DNA of 64,000 nucleotides from Kordia zhangzhouensis (GTDB taxonomy: Bacteria > Bacteroidota > Bacteroidia > Flavobacteriales > Flavobacteriaceae): the NCBI RefSeq assembly GCF_001005305.1, contig NZ_LBMH01000003.1, positions 496,001 through 560,000 on the forward strand, written 5' to 3'. The notes beneath the pieces were generated by a model, which was not told the DNA's origin, did not search any database, and worked only from the letters and a program-made list of their open reading frames with translations. This document shows, one piece after another, positions 26,174 to 35,522 of the stretch (the stretch's first letter is position 1; each line of letters starts with the position of its first letter). A program made the translations under genes and the position numbers.

Positions 26174-28696
26174 ATGAAAAAATCAATCTTGATTTTTATT
26201 TTTCTATGCACTTCTATAGCTGCATATGCACAACAAACCATTTCTGGAGTTGTAATTGACCAAGAAACAAACGAAGCACTACCATTTGCAAACATATATA
26301 TATCCAAAAATAAAGGAACTATCACAGATGCAGAAGGAAAGTTCACTTTGCAACTAATTCAGGAAGTCACTTCTATAAAAATTTCTTATATCGGCTATAA
26401 AAGTCGCACCATTCCTATTGAAGATAATGTAACTTATCTCAAAATTCGGTTAGAAAAATCGCAAGAGGCTCTTGAAGCTGTTGTCTTATACAATAAAGAA
26501 AATCCAGCATTACAAATTATTCGTGATGCCATTGACCACAAAAAAGAAAATGATCCAGAGCGCAAATTGACATCTTTTAAACTGAACTCATACAACAAGT
26601 TATTAGTTACTGCCAATCCAGACTCCATTAATGGACAAATTGATTCCGTATACACAAAAAAAGAAGGAAAGCTCGTTTTTAAAGAAGTAGATTCTTCCAA
26701 CTATAGTTTTAAAAAGGAAATGGAACGCAGCCATATGTACATGACTGAAAAAGTAAGTGAAGTATCATATAGTAAAACCAAAGGAAAAAGAGAAAAGGTT
26801 TTAGCTTCTCGCATGGCTGGCTTTAAAGAACCTATTTACGAGCTATTGGGTATAAAAATTCAATCGTTTTCTTTTTACAAGAATGCATATGAACTTTTTG
26901 GAACTTCATATGCAGGCCCTTTAGCCAATAATGCCCTAGCAAAATATAATTACAAAATACTAGATACTATAAGCAATAGTAATCGTGAAGCTTATATGAT
27001 TTACTACAGTCCGAAGAAAAAAGGAAAAACTTCTGGACTAGAAGGTATTTTATACATTGATCGTGATTCTTACGCTTTGCAAAAAGGAATTGCCGAAATA
27101 AAAGGTGTGATAGACATAAAAGCTGTTCAAAACTTTGAGTTTCATGAAACATTTGGCGTTTGGTTCCCAACAGATAAAGAAATCATAATCCGAAAAGGAA
27201 AAACAGATGACTCGGTTTCTTTATTTGGTGCAACTATTAAAGTAAGTGCAGAGCAACCTCAAGATAGTACTACAACGGTTAGAACCAACAAACAAGATGT
27301 AAGTGATTTTGTGTATTTAACCTCTAAAACAAAAAATTTTGACCTTACCATCAATCAGCCTGTTGAAATACATGGACGTGGATTATCAATTGAAATTGAT
27401 GAAAAAGCACATACCAGAGACGAAAACTATTGGAGTCGATTTCGAACTGATAGTATTTCCAAACGCGGCAGAGAAACGTATATAGTTTTAGATAGTATTA
27501 TTGAGGAAGAAGGTGTAGAAAAAGATATTTACTTAGCAAGAAAACTATTAAAAGGGTACTATCCTACAAAATATGTTGATCTTGATTTGCGCTACTTAGT
27601 AAAATATAATAACTATGAAGCCTTTCGTTTGGGACTTGGTGGCGTAACCAACGCTAATTTTTCACCCAAATACCGCATTAATGGCTATGGAGTATACGGA
27701 ACACGAGATAAAGATTTTAAATTTGGTGTTGGCGCTGCTGCTCGATTAGACAAACGCACGCAAACTTGGTTTGGAATATCATACACTGACGATCTTGTAG
27801 AAACTGGAAGCTCTCGCTTTATTACAGACAAGCGCGCATTCTCACTTTTTGAGCCACGACTATTTAATATTGATCTTTTTTATGAAACAAGGCGCATCAC
27901 TGCCAATATAGAACATCAAATTACTGCTAAAACACAAGCAAATTTAATGTTTTCAAAGAGCAATGTTGAATCAACATATGATTATGGATTTGTGAATAAT
28001 GGAGAAATTTACAATTCATACGAACTTACAGAAGCTATTTTCTCCGTTCAATGGAATCCATTTAGCGAATACATGCAAACACGTCATGGACGCACAGAAA
28101 TCAAAAAAGGATTTCCTCAATTTACATTTCAAGCAACACAAAGTATCAACAATCTTTTAGGTGGCGACTTTAACTTTACCAAGTTAGATTTCCGCATGCT
28201 TCACGAAATTCATCCTATAGATAAAGGCGTTACTTCTTTCTTAATGATAGGAGGAATAGGGTTTGGAGATATTCCAATATCACATTTATATCACACGTCT
28301 CCTAACAATCCTAATAAAGATGCTTTATTACAGCGTTTTTCAATTGCTGGTAGAAATAGTTTTGAAACCATGTATTTCAACGAATTTTTCTCTGACAAAT
28401 ATGTAATGCTACAAGCAAAGCATCAATTTAAACCTTTTAAAATTAGTAAAGGATTTCGCCCTGAACTAACATTAATTTCAAGATTTGCTATTGGTGATGC
28501 TGATAATATTGATCGTCATTTAGGACAAAACTTTAACTCTTTGAAACATGGTTTTTCAGAATCTGGATTCGAAATTAACAAACTCTTTGCTGGTTTTGGG
28601 CTCAGTTTCATGTATCGTTATGGCGCATATCATTTGCCAAAATTTGAAGATAACCTTTCATTCAAGTTCACCTATTATTTTAGTTTAGGATTCTAG
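26174..28696 (+). CDS. DUF5686 outer-membrane protein with carboxypeptidase-regulatory-like domain
   Basis: An 840-residue envelope protein. A signal peptide (residues 1-20, ending AYAQ) leads to an Ig-like CarboxypepD_reg-type domain (about 22-105; SGVVIDQETNEALPFANIYI, TDAEGKFTL, SYIGYKS). A long DUF5686 region follows, with repeated beta strands and an aromatic C-terminus (YYFSLGF) typical of an outer-membrane barrel. The same two-domain layout is widespread in Bacteroidota; its function is not established. It is followed after 47 bases by an RND/MMPL exporter, so the two may form an envelope pair. There are no Ton-box or plug motifs, so it is not a TonB-dependent receptor. Confidence 0.85.
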   Translation: MKKSILIFIFLCTSIAAYAQQTISGVVIDQETNEALPFANIYISKNKGTITDAEGKFTLQLIQEVTSIKISYIGYKSRTIPIEDNVTYLKIRLEKSQEALEAVVLYNKENPALQIIRDAIDHKKENDPERKLTSFKLNSYNKLLVTANPDSINGQIDSVYTKKEGKLVFKEVDSSNYSFKKEMERSHMYMTEKVSEVSYSKTKGKREKVLASRMAGFKEPIYELLGIKIQSFSFYKNAYELFGTSYAGPLANNALAKYNYKILDTISNSNREAYMIYYSPKKKGKTSGLEGILYIDRDSYALQKGIAEIKGVIDIKAVQNFEFHETFGVWFPTDKEIIIRKGKTDDSVSLFGATIKVSAEQPQDSTTTVRTNKQDVSDFVYLTSKTKNFDLTINQPVEIHGRGLSIEIDEKAHTRDENYWSRFRTDSISKRGRETYIVLDSIIEEEGVEKDIYLARKLLKGYYPTKYVDLDLRYLVKYNNYEAFRLGLGGVTNANFSPKYRINGYGVYGTRDKDFKFGVGAAARLDKRTQTWFGISYTDDLVETGSSRFITDKRAFSLFEPRLFNIDLFYETRRITANIEHQITAKTQANLMFSKSNVESTYDYGFVNNGEIYNSYELTEAIFSVQWNPFSEYMQTRHGRTEIKKGFPQFTFQATQSINNLLGGDFNFTKLDFRMLHEIHPIDKGVTSFLMIGGIGFGDIPISHLYHTSPNNPNKDALLQRFSIAGRNSFETMYFNEFFSDKYVMLQAKHQFKPFKISKGFRPELTLISRFAIGDADNIDRHLGQNFNSLKHGFSESGFEINKLFAGFGLSFMYRYGAYHLPKFEDNLSFKFTYYFSLGF

Positions 28697-28743
28697 CTGC
28701 CTTCAAACGTTTTTCCTAACTTTGCACGAGCAAAAATGGAACA

Positions 28744-31176
28744 ATGATCAAATGGATTAATACGCGCTTTTGGGCAAGTGTAGCACGACTGATTCTTAGA
28801 AATAGAATTGTCATTTTGACACTAATCATCGGAATGACAATATTTTTAGGATCTCAATGGAAAAACATGCGCTTTTCCTATACAGAAGCAAACTTATTAC
28901 CAGACAATCATCCTGTAAACATTGAATACAACCAGTTTTTAGATATTTTTGGTGAAGAAGGAAACTTAATTATTCTTGCTGTCAAAGATAGCGCATTGTT
29001 TACTCCTAAAAATTTCAATGCTTGGAATCGGCTTAGTAAACGGTTTAATGCAAAACCTGAAGTTAGCGCAGTCATCTCTACAGAAAATTTAAAAAAATTA
29101 GTCAAAGACCAAGAAAATCAACGATTTGCATTAGAAAATCTAGTTACTGGCGAAATAACAACCCAAGCACAAGTAGATTCTATCCAAACAGAACTTTTTC
29201 AAAATCTTCCTTTCTATAAAAGTTTGCTTTTTAATGAGGAAGGAACCGTTCGTACTGCTGTATATTTAGATAAAGAAATCGTAAATACAGCCGTGAGAAA
29301 AGATTTTATTTACGACGAAGTTTTACCTATTATAGCCGAATTTGAAGCTGAAACCGGATTAGATCTCCGCGTTTCTGGAATGCCATACATACGAACACTC
29401 AATTCACAAAATATTGTGGATGAAATAGGGTTATTTATTGGTGCCGCCCTACTCATCACTAGTTTAATCTTTTTCTTTTTCTTTAGATCTTTCCGTGCCA
29501 CTTTTATATCGATGATAGTTGTAATTATAGGTGTAATGTGGGCTTTTGGGGTATTAGGACTATTGCATTATGAGATTACGGTATTAACTGCGTTAATTCC
29601 ACCTTTAATTATCGTCATTGGAATTCCTAACTGTATTTTCTTTATCAACAAATACCAACAAGAAATAAAAAAACACGGAAATCAAGCAAAATCCTTACAA
29701 CGTGTTATCTCAAAAATAGGAAATGCTACATTGATGACCAATGTCACAACCGCTGCAGGATTTGCCACCTTTATTATCACAGAAAGTAAATTATTGAAAG
29801 AATTTGGTATCGTAGCTTCTATAAATATCATTGCTATTTTTATTCTGTCGTTATTAATTATTCCTATCATTTACAGTTTCATGGCACTGCCTAAACAGAA
29901 ACACTTAAATCATTTAAACAAACGTTGGATTAGTGCTTTTGTGGGTTGGATGGAAAAAATGGTACGTCATCACCGATTTGCTGTTTACATTACCTCTGTA
30001 GCACTACTTACACTCAGTATAATTGGAATTTACCAAATTCGAATTTCTGGCAGTTTAATTGAAGATATGCCGCAACGAGCCGACTTCTTTAAAGACATAC
30101 GTTTCTTTGAAAAAGAATTTGACGGAATCATGCCATTAGAAATCATGATTGATACTGACCGAAAAAACGGAGTCACTAAACTTCCTACTTTAAAAAGGAT
30201 GGATAAATTAGAAGAGCTTATTGTAGAAATCCCAGAACTCTCACAACCAATGTCTGTTGTAAGTTTAGCTAAATATTCGCGCCAAGCCTACTTTGGTGGT
30301 TTACCTAAAAATTACACATTGCCAACCTCTAACGAAAATAGTTGGATTATGGCGTTTGCAGCAAAATCTAAATCAGAAACCAATTTACTTTCTAGTTTCG
30401 TAGATTCAACTGGACAATATGCGCGTATCACAACATTTATGAAAGATATTGGCACTGATAAAATGGAGCGTATTCAAGAAAATCTTCAAAACAAAATTGA
30501 CAATACATTCAAAGGAAAATACAATGTCACACTAACAGGAAAAGCCTTAGTGTTTTTAAAAGGAACCAAGTATTTAGTAGACAATTTAATTATGTCATTA
30601 TCACTCGCTATCTTTTTGATTTCATTATTTATGGCATATTTATTCAGGTCATTTCGTATGATTTTAATATCATTAGTTCCTAACTTACTTCCGTTATTAA
30701 TTACTGCTGGAATGATGGGCTTTTTAGGAGTTCCTATCAAACCTTCAACCATTTTGGTATTTAGCATCGCTTTTGGAATCTCTGTAGATGATACCATTCA
30801 CTTTTTAGCTAAATACAGACAAGAACTAAGAACTAATAACTGGAAAATTAGAAAATCTGTATACGCTGCTTTACGAGAAACCGGAGTTAGCATGTTTTAC
30901 ACTTCTATTGTTCTATTTTTTGGGTTCTCTGTATTTATGATTTCCAGTTTTGGTGGAACTGTCGCTTTGGGCGGATTGGTTTCAGCTACACTTCTTTTTG
31001 CTATGTTAGCAAATTTATTATTATTACCTTCATTACTATTATCGTTAGAAAGAAGTATCGCTAATAAACGTGTTTTAAAAGAACCTAATTTTAGAATTCT
31101 TCCTGAAAAACCAAAAAAGAAACTTTCAGAGCTAGTTCGCCTAAAAAGTAAAAACAACCAATCAACAGAAGAATAA
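28744..31176 (+). CDS. RND-superfamily exporter, MMPL type
   Basis: An 810-residue inner-membrane transporter built as two repeats. Each repeat is one helix, a large periplasmic loop (about residues 45-215 and 430-600) and a five-helix bundle. The second bundle carries SIAFGISVDDTIHFLAKYR, with the acidic pair expected for proton coupling; the first has VIGIPNCIFFINKY at the same place. This matches the MMPL/SSD family (HpnN-like and predicted exporters), which moves lipids and other hydrophobic compounds. The first bundle lacks the acidic pair, a common asymmetry. Cargo is unknown. The upstream DUF5686 barrel is a possible partner. Confidence 0.88.
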   Translation: MIKWINTRFWASVARLILRNRIVILTLIIGMTIFLGSQWKNMRFSYTEANLLPDNHPVNIEYNQFLDIFGEEGNLIILAVKDSALFTPKNFNAWNRLSKRFNAKPEVSAVISTENLKKLVKDQENQRFALENLVTGEITTQAQVDSIQTELFQNLPFYKSLLFNEEGTVRTAVYLDKEIVNTAVRKDFIYDEVLPIIAEFEAETGLDLRVSGMPYIRTLNSQNIVDEIGLFIGAALLITSLIFFFFFRSFRATFISMIVVIIGVMWAFGVLGLLHYEITVLTALIPPLIIVIGIPNCIFFINKYQQEIKKHGNQAKSLQRVISKIGNATLMTNVTTAAGFATFIITESKLLKEFGIVASINIIAIFILSLLIIPIIYSFMALPKQKHLNHLNKRWISAFVGWMEKMVRHHRFAVYITSVALLTLSIIGIYQIRISGSLIEDMPQRADFFKDIRFFEKEFDGIMPLEIMIDTDRKNGVTKLPTLKRMDKLEELIVEIPELSQPMSVVSLAKYSRQAYFGGLPKNYTLPTSNENSWIMAFAAKSKSETNLLSSFVDSTGQYARITTFMKDIGTDKMERIQENLQNKIDNTFKGKYNVTLTGKALVFLKGTKYLVDNLIMSLSLAIFLISLFMAYLFRSFRMILISLVPNLLPLLITAGMMGFLGVPIKPSTILVFSIAFGISVDDTIHFLAKYRQELRTNNWKIRKSVYAALRETGVSMFYTSIVLFFGFSVFMISSFGGTVALGGLVSATLLFAMLANLLLLPSLLLSLERSIANKRVLKEPNFRILPEKPKKKLSELVRLKSKNNQSTEE

Positions 31177-31215
31177 TCTTAGACTAAAAACCAATATAAA
31201 TACAAAAAATAAAGC

Positions 31216-31265
31216 CTGAAGCTGTTGGTACAGCGTTCAGACTCTATTAGGTTCCCCCAAACCTA
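31216..31265 (+). ncRNA. two strong adjacent hairpins, possible small RNA or 3' UTR structure
   Basis: The first hairpin pairs CTGAAGCTGT (31216-31225) with ACAGC-g-TTCAG (31230-31240): ten pairs, one bulge and a four-base loop. The second pairs TAGGTT (31248-31253) with AACCTA (31260-31265) around a C-rich loop. Neither is followed by a T-tract, so they are not simple terminators. They could be the 5' part of a small RNA ending at the terminator at 31354, or a processed 3' UTR of the exporter mRNA. No known family is recognised. Confidence 0.4.
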
Positions 31266-31353
31266 CCTTAATTTACTTAATCATTGAAGACAAATTAAGA
31301 TTACAATTGATTAATAGCCATGACAAATATATGTCAACTTTGGGCTTTTAGAC

Positions 31354-31374
31354 AAGGGGAAAAATCCCCTTTTT
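31354..31374 (+). terminator. terminator-like hairpin
   Basis: AAGGGGA-AAAA-TCCCCTT followed by TTT gives a seven-pair stem with a T-run. It is 178 bases after the exporter gene, so it may end that transcript or a separate small RNA. Confidence 0.6.
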
Positions 31375-31582
31375 AGTGGGTAAATTCCTTTTATTCACCA
31401 GTATTTATACGTCTTTACGAATTCTCATACTAAAAAAACATACTCTTCGTACAAATTGAATACACAATTTTAGGAGATGCATGTAATTTTGCATTTGCTA
31501 TGTCAAATTGAATTCACTAAAAACCATATCAGTTTGTGTCAAAAATTGTCATAGCTCATTTCATAAGTTTTCGTTAATGAAC

Positions 31583-31590
31583 TATATTTG
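31583..31590 (+). promoter_or_regulatory. -7 box of the asnS promoter
   Basis: TATATTTG matches TAnnTTTG and lies 20 bases before the asnS ATG. The -33 position is not well conserved. Confidence 0.55.
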
Positions 31591-31610
31591 TCGCCTAAAT
31601 TATTAGAAAG

Positions 31611-33053
31611 ATGAAATCATACACAGTTGCCGAGTTATTGAGTTCGGAAACATTATTACAAGAAGTTACTGTAAAAGGTTGGGTACGCACATTTAGAGCA
31701 AATCGTTTTATCGCATTAAATGATGGTTCCACAATACATAATATTCAATGTGTTGTTGATTTTGAAAATACCGACGAAAATATACTAAAACGTGTTGGAA
31801 CCGGAGCTGCAATCGCTGTAAAGGGAGAATTGATAGAAAGTCAAGGAAAAGGACAAAAAGTAGAAGTTCAAGTTTCTGACATTACTATTTTAGGAGATGC
31901 TGATCCTGAAGAAGTCTCTAAAACAGTTATGCAACCAAAAAAACATAGCTTAGAATTTTTACGTGAGCAAGCCCATTTGCGTACACGCACTAGCACATTT
32001 AGCGCTGTTATGCGTTTGCGTTCGTCATTATCGTTTGCCATTCATAAGTATTTTAATGACAATGGATTTTATTATATGCATGCTCCCATCATTACGGGTA
32101 GTGATGCAGAAGGAGCTGGAGAAATGTTTCGCGTTACGACGTTGGACGCTAAAAACCCACCTCTTAATGAAGATGGAAATGTAGATTATTCTAAGGATTT
32201 CTTTGGAAAGGAAACGAATTTGACGGTTTCTGGACAGTTAGAAGCGGAAACCTACGCAATGTCACTTGGTAAAGTGTACACATTTGGTCCTACATTTAGA
32301 GCCGAAAATTCAAATACCTCTCGTCACTTAGCAGAATTCTGGATGATTGAACCTGAAGTTGCCTTTATGGACTTAGATGGCAATATGGATTTAGCAGAAG
32401 ATTTTATGAAATCTGTACTAGGATATGTTTTAGAACACAATGCAGATGACCTAGCATTTTTAGAAGATCGCCTGATTCAAGAAGACAAGAAAAAACCACA
32501 GGCTGAACGCAGTGAAATGACATTGACAGAAAAGTTGCGATTTGTAATAGATAACAATTTTAAGCGTGTAAGTTACACAGAAGCAATTGATATTTTACGC
32601 AATTCTAAACCTAATAAAAAGAAAAAGTTTAAATATTTGATTAACGAATGGGGAGCAGATTTACAAAGTGAACACGAACGTTTTCTTGTTGAAAAACACT
32701 TTAAATGTCCTGTAATCTTATTTGATTATCCTGCAAATATTAAAGCTTTTTATATGCGTTTAAACGAAGACGAAAAAACAGTCCGCGCCATGGATATTTT
32801 ATTTCCAGGAATTGGAGAAATTGTCGGCGGTTCACAACGTGAAGAGCGTTTAGACGTATTAAAAGAGAAAATGGCTGCTTTAGATATTCCTGAAGAAGAA
32901 CTTTGGTGGTATTTAGAGCTTAGAAAATATGGAACAGCCGTACACTCTGGTTTCGGACTTGGCTTTGAGCGTTTAGTAATGTTTGTTACAGGAATGAGCA
33001 ATATTAGAGATGTAATTCCTTACCCAAGAACCCCACAAAACGCAGAGTTTTAA
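31611..33053 (+). CDS. asnS: asparagine--tRNA ligase
   Basis: AsnRS, 480 residues, class IIb. The N-terminal OB-fold anticodon domain (about 1-115) has VTVKGWVRTFRANRFIALNDG. The catalytic domain shows motif 2 as FGPTFRAENSNTSRHLAEFWMIEPE and motif 3 as GFGLGFERLVMFVTGM. Asn-specific rather than Asp-specific features are GEIVGGSQREER and RDVIPYPRTPQNAEF at the C-terminus. It attaches Asn to tRNA-Asn directly. It has its own promoter box and a strong terminator, and is monocistronic. Confidence 0.97.
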   Translation: MKSYTVAELLSSETLLQEVTVKGWVRTFRANRFIALNDGSTIHNIQCVVDFENTDENILKRVGTGAAIAVKGELIESQGKGQKVEVQVSDITILGDADPEEVSKTVMQPKKHSLEFLREQAHLRTRTSTFSAVMRLRSSLSFAIHKYFNDNGFYYMHAPIITGSDAEGAGEMFRVTTLDAKNPPLNEDGNVDYSKDFFGKETNLTVSGQLEAETYAMSLGKVYTFGPTFRAENSNTSRHLAEFWMIEPEVAFMDLDGNMDLAEDFMKSVLGYVLEHNADDLAFLEDRLIQEDKKKPQAERSEMTLTEKLRFVIDNNFKRVSYTEAIDILRNSKPNKKKKFKYLINEWGADLQSEHERFLVEKHFKCPVILFDYPANIKAFYMRLNEDEKTVRAMDILFPGIGEIVGGSQREERLDVLKEKMAALDIPEEELWWYLELRKYGTAVHSGFGLGFERLVMFVTGMSNIRDVIPYPRTPQNAEF

Positions 33054-33082
33054 AAATTAAAATAGTTTTCAATTATATAAAT

Positions 33083-33114
33083 AAGCCGCCAACAATATTG
33101 TTGGCGGTTTTTTT
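33083..33114 (+). terminator. intrinsic terminator of asnS
   Basis: A near-perfect 14-base palindrome (AAGCCGCCAACAAT / ATTGTTGGCGGTTT) with almost no loop is followed by a run of Ts, 30 bases after the asnS stop. Confidence 0.9.
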
Positions 33115-33210
33115 ATGCAAAAAAGTACATTCGCATATAGCACATTACAGCTAAAGTAAATGCGCTCGTATTTTTTGCAGTAAGGCTCAACAAACCAAGG
33201 TAGGTTTTTT

Positions 33211-33218
33211 TATATTTG
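33211..33218 (+). promoter_or_regulatory. -7 box ahead of the lipoprotein gene
   Basis: TATATTTG matches TAnnTTTG, 21 bases before the ATG at 33240. It overlaps an in-frame TTG at 33216, so the longer reading is unlikely. Confidence 0.55.
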
Positions 33219-33239
33219 TGTAACTGTAAAACCCAATAT

Positions 33240-34019
33240 ATGATTACTAAAGTAATAAGAACTGTCATTTTAGTGCTCTTTTTAACAAGCTGCTCTAAAA
33301 ACTCCAATAAAGTTAGTTCAAGTTTGAACTATGAAAAGGGTTTTACACAAACCTTGGTTTATGAAACCAAAACAAGCGCAAACGAAATGGGTTCATTTCA
33401 AGAATCCAACGAAATTCAATTTACCTTAGATTCGATTACAAAAGATAGTAATTATGTGTTTACTGGTGTTTTAAAACGAATTAAGTACGAATCTGATATG
33501 TTTGGTAGTCAAGAAGGTTTTGACACTGAAGTAATTAAATCAATCAGCACCAAAAAACTAAAAGAAAGTGAGTTGGAAATGTACAATGAAGTCAAAGATT
33601 ACTTAGACGAAGAATTTACATTACTTACTGACAAATATGGAAAAACGATAAAAGAAGCAGCATTTAAAAATGCTCCTTACAGAAATGCATCCATTGTTTC
33701 TCAATTTTCAGCAAGCCCTATTACATTTCCTAAAGAACCTTTGACAGTAGGGACTACTTGGAACTATGAGACTGAAAATCCGTTGTTACCTTCTCAAAAA
33801 ATGGTGTTCAAATATACAGTAGATGATATTACTGCTGACAAAATCATGATTGATGTCGCAATGACAATTGACGGAATTGGTGGTATGCTTAAAGCTACTA
33901 CGGCTAATGGGACATATGAAATCGATCGTACTAGCAAACGGTTTCTCTCTGGAGAACGAAAAATGAAATTACAAACAGGTGGCGGAACTGCCACTTACAA
34001 AGTTTACGAAAAGAAATAA
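33240..34019 (+). CDS. lipoprotein of unknown function (DUF6263-like)
   Basis: A 259-residue protein with a lipoprotein signal: a basic start, a hydrophobic stretch and a lipobox ending LTSC, so C19 or so would be lipidated. The mature part is all-beta in pattern, with PLTVGTTWNYETENPL and KRFLSGERKMKLQTGGG near the end. These resemble DUF6263-type proteins, but I am not sure of the family. The ATG at 33240 is chosen because the upstream TTG overlaps a promoter box and the ATG gives a proper signal peptide. It lies between asnS and rpoN with its own promoter. Located in the periplasmic or outer-membrane leaflet; role unknown. Confidence 0.75.
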   Translation: MITKVIRTVILVLFLTSCSKNSNKVSSSLNYEKGFTQTLVYETKTSANEMGSFQESNEIQFTLDSITKDSNYVFTGVLKRIKYESDMFGSQEGFDTEVIKSISTKKLKESELEMYNEVKDYLDEEFTLLTDKYGKTIKEAAFKNAPYRNASIVSQFSASPITFPKEPLTVGTTWNYETENPLLPSQKMVFKYTVDDITADKIMIDVAMTIDGIGGMLKATTANGTYEIDRTSKRFLSGERKMKLQTGGGTATYKVYEKK

Positions 34020-34064
34020 ATTGCTCAGACTTTCAAGCTGGCAAGCTATGTTAGAAAAGATATT

Positions 34065-35522
34065 ATGCTTAAACAACAATTAAATTTTAAATTATCTCAA
34101 AAGTTATCGCCTCAGCAAATTCAATTAATGAAATTGATACAGCTGCCTACGCAAGCATTTGAACAACGCTTGAAACAAGAGTTGGAAGAAAATCCTGCAT
34201 TAGACAGTGGAAAGGAAAAAGTAGATGATTATGACGCCGATCTTTCTAATGAATATGATGATGATTATGGAAACGAATCAATCAGTGCAGAAGATATCAA
34301 TGTAGATGAATACTTGAGTGATGATGAAATTCCTAATTATCGTTTACAAGCCAATAATTATAGCGCTGACGACGAAGAAAAAAATGTCCCTTATGCATCT
34401 GGAACTTCGTTCAATCAACATTTAAAAAATCAATTAAATACGTTTAGACTTTCTGACGAAGATCGTGAAATTGCTGAATTTCTAATAGGAAGTGTTGATG
34501 AAAGCGGTTACATCCGTAGACCTATTGAAGATATTGTAGATGACTTAGCATTTACTCAAAATATTTTTACTTCAACAGAAAACATTCACAAGATACTTAC
34601 TATTGTTCATGAATTGGATCCTGCTGGTGTAGGTGCTCGCAACTTACAAGAGTGTCTTTTAATACAATTAAAGCGAAAAGAACCTACAGAATCTATTGAG
34701 CTTGCCATAGATATTTTAGAAAAATCTTTTGAGCATTTTACAAAAAAGCATTATCAAAAATTATTGCAAAAGTTTGATGTTACCGAAGTACAACTTCGCG
34801 ATGCAATTATAGAAGTTGAACGTTTGAACCCTAAACCTGGAGGTTCGTATGCAGGCAATACAAAAATCATTGAACATATTGTCCCTGATTTTACTATTCG
34901 CATTGTAGATGGCGTTTTAGAACTTTCTTTAAATGGACGAAACGCACCAGAATTACATGTTTCGAAAGAATATAATGAGATGCTTAAAGGCTATAAAGAT
35001 GCTAAAGAGAAAACAAAATCACAAAAAGATGCGGTTTTATTCATTAAACAAAAGTTAGATGCTGCCAAATGGTTCATAGAAGCTATTAAACAACGTCAAC
35101 AGACACTTTTGGTTACAATGAATGCAATTTTACATTATCAAGAAGAATACTTCCTTACAGGAGACGAGCGCAAGTTGAAACCTATGATTTTAAAAGACAT
35201 TGCCGATATGATTGATATGGACGTTTCAACAGTTTCGCGAGTTGCCAATAGTAAATATGTAGACACACCTTACGGCACAAAACTGATTAAGGAATTTTTC
35301 TCTGAATCTATGAAAAATGAACAAGGAGAAGATGTATCCACTCGTGAAATCAAAAAAATATTAGAGACTGTTATAGAAGATGAGGATAAGAAAAAACCTC
35401 TCACAGACGAAAAATTAGCGACTATATTAAAAGAAAAAGGGTATCCAATTGCACGAAGAACAGTCGCAAAATATAGAGAACAGTTAGACATTCCTGTAGC
35501 ACGACTCCGAAAGAAAATATAG
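34065..35522 (+). CDS. rpoN: RNA polymerase sigma-54 factor
   Basis: Sigma-54, 485 residues. Region I at the N-terminus is Gln/Leu-rich (QQLNFKLSQKLSPQQIQLMKLIQLP), an acidic region II follows (about 50-100), and the core-binding domain spans the middle. The C-terminal part has the helix-turn-helix DMDVSTVSRVANSKY and the RpoN box ARRTVAKYRE. It directs RNA polymerase to -24/-12 promoters and needs an AAA+ activator, none of which is in the window. Its stop codon directly abuts the ATG of the PAP2-like membrane gene, so the two are cotranscribed. Confidence 0.97.
   Translation: MLKQQLNFKLSQKLSPQQIQLMKLIQLPTQAFEQRLKQELEENPALDSGKEKVDDYDADLSNEYDDDYGNESISAEDINVDEYLSDDEIPNYRLQANNYSADDEEKNVPYASGTSFNQHLKNQLNTFRLSDEDREIAEFLIGSVDESGYIRRPIEDIVDDLAFTQNIFTSTENIHKILTIVHELDPAGVGARNLQECLLIQLKRKEPTESIELAIDILEKSFEHFTKKHYQKLLQKFDVTEVQLRDAIIEVERLNPKPGGSYAGNTKIIEHIVPDFTIRIVDGVLELSLNGRNAPELHVSKEYNEMLKGYKDAKEKTKSQKDAVLFIKQKLDAAKWFIEAIKQRQQTLLVTMNAILHYQEEYFLTGDERKLKPMILKDIADMIDMDVSTVSRVANSKYVDTPYGTKLIKEFFSESMKNEQGEDVSTREIKKILETVIEDEDKKKPLTDEKLATILKEKGYPIARRTVAKYREQLDIPVARLRKKI

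Larger units (their letters stand above)
31177..31610. other. 434-base intergenic region with hairpins, exporter to asnS
   Basis: No open frame of note. It holds two adjacent hairpins (31216-31265), a terminator-like stem (31354-31374) and the asnS -7 box (31583-31590), each listed separately. The span between the hairpins and the terminator is AT-rich and could be the body of a small RNA. TTTAGGAGATGCA at 31471 resembles a stretch inside asnS (31890) by chance. Confidence 0.45.
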
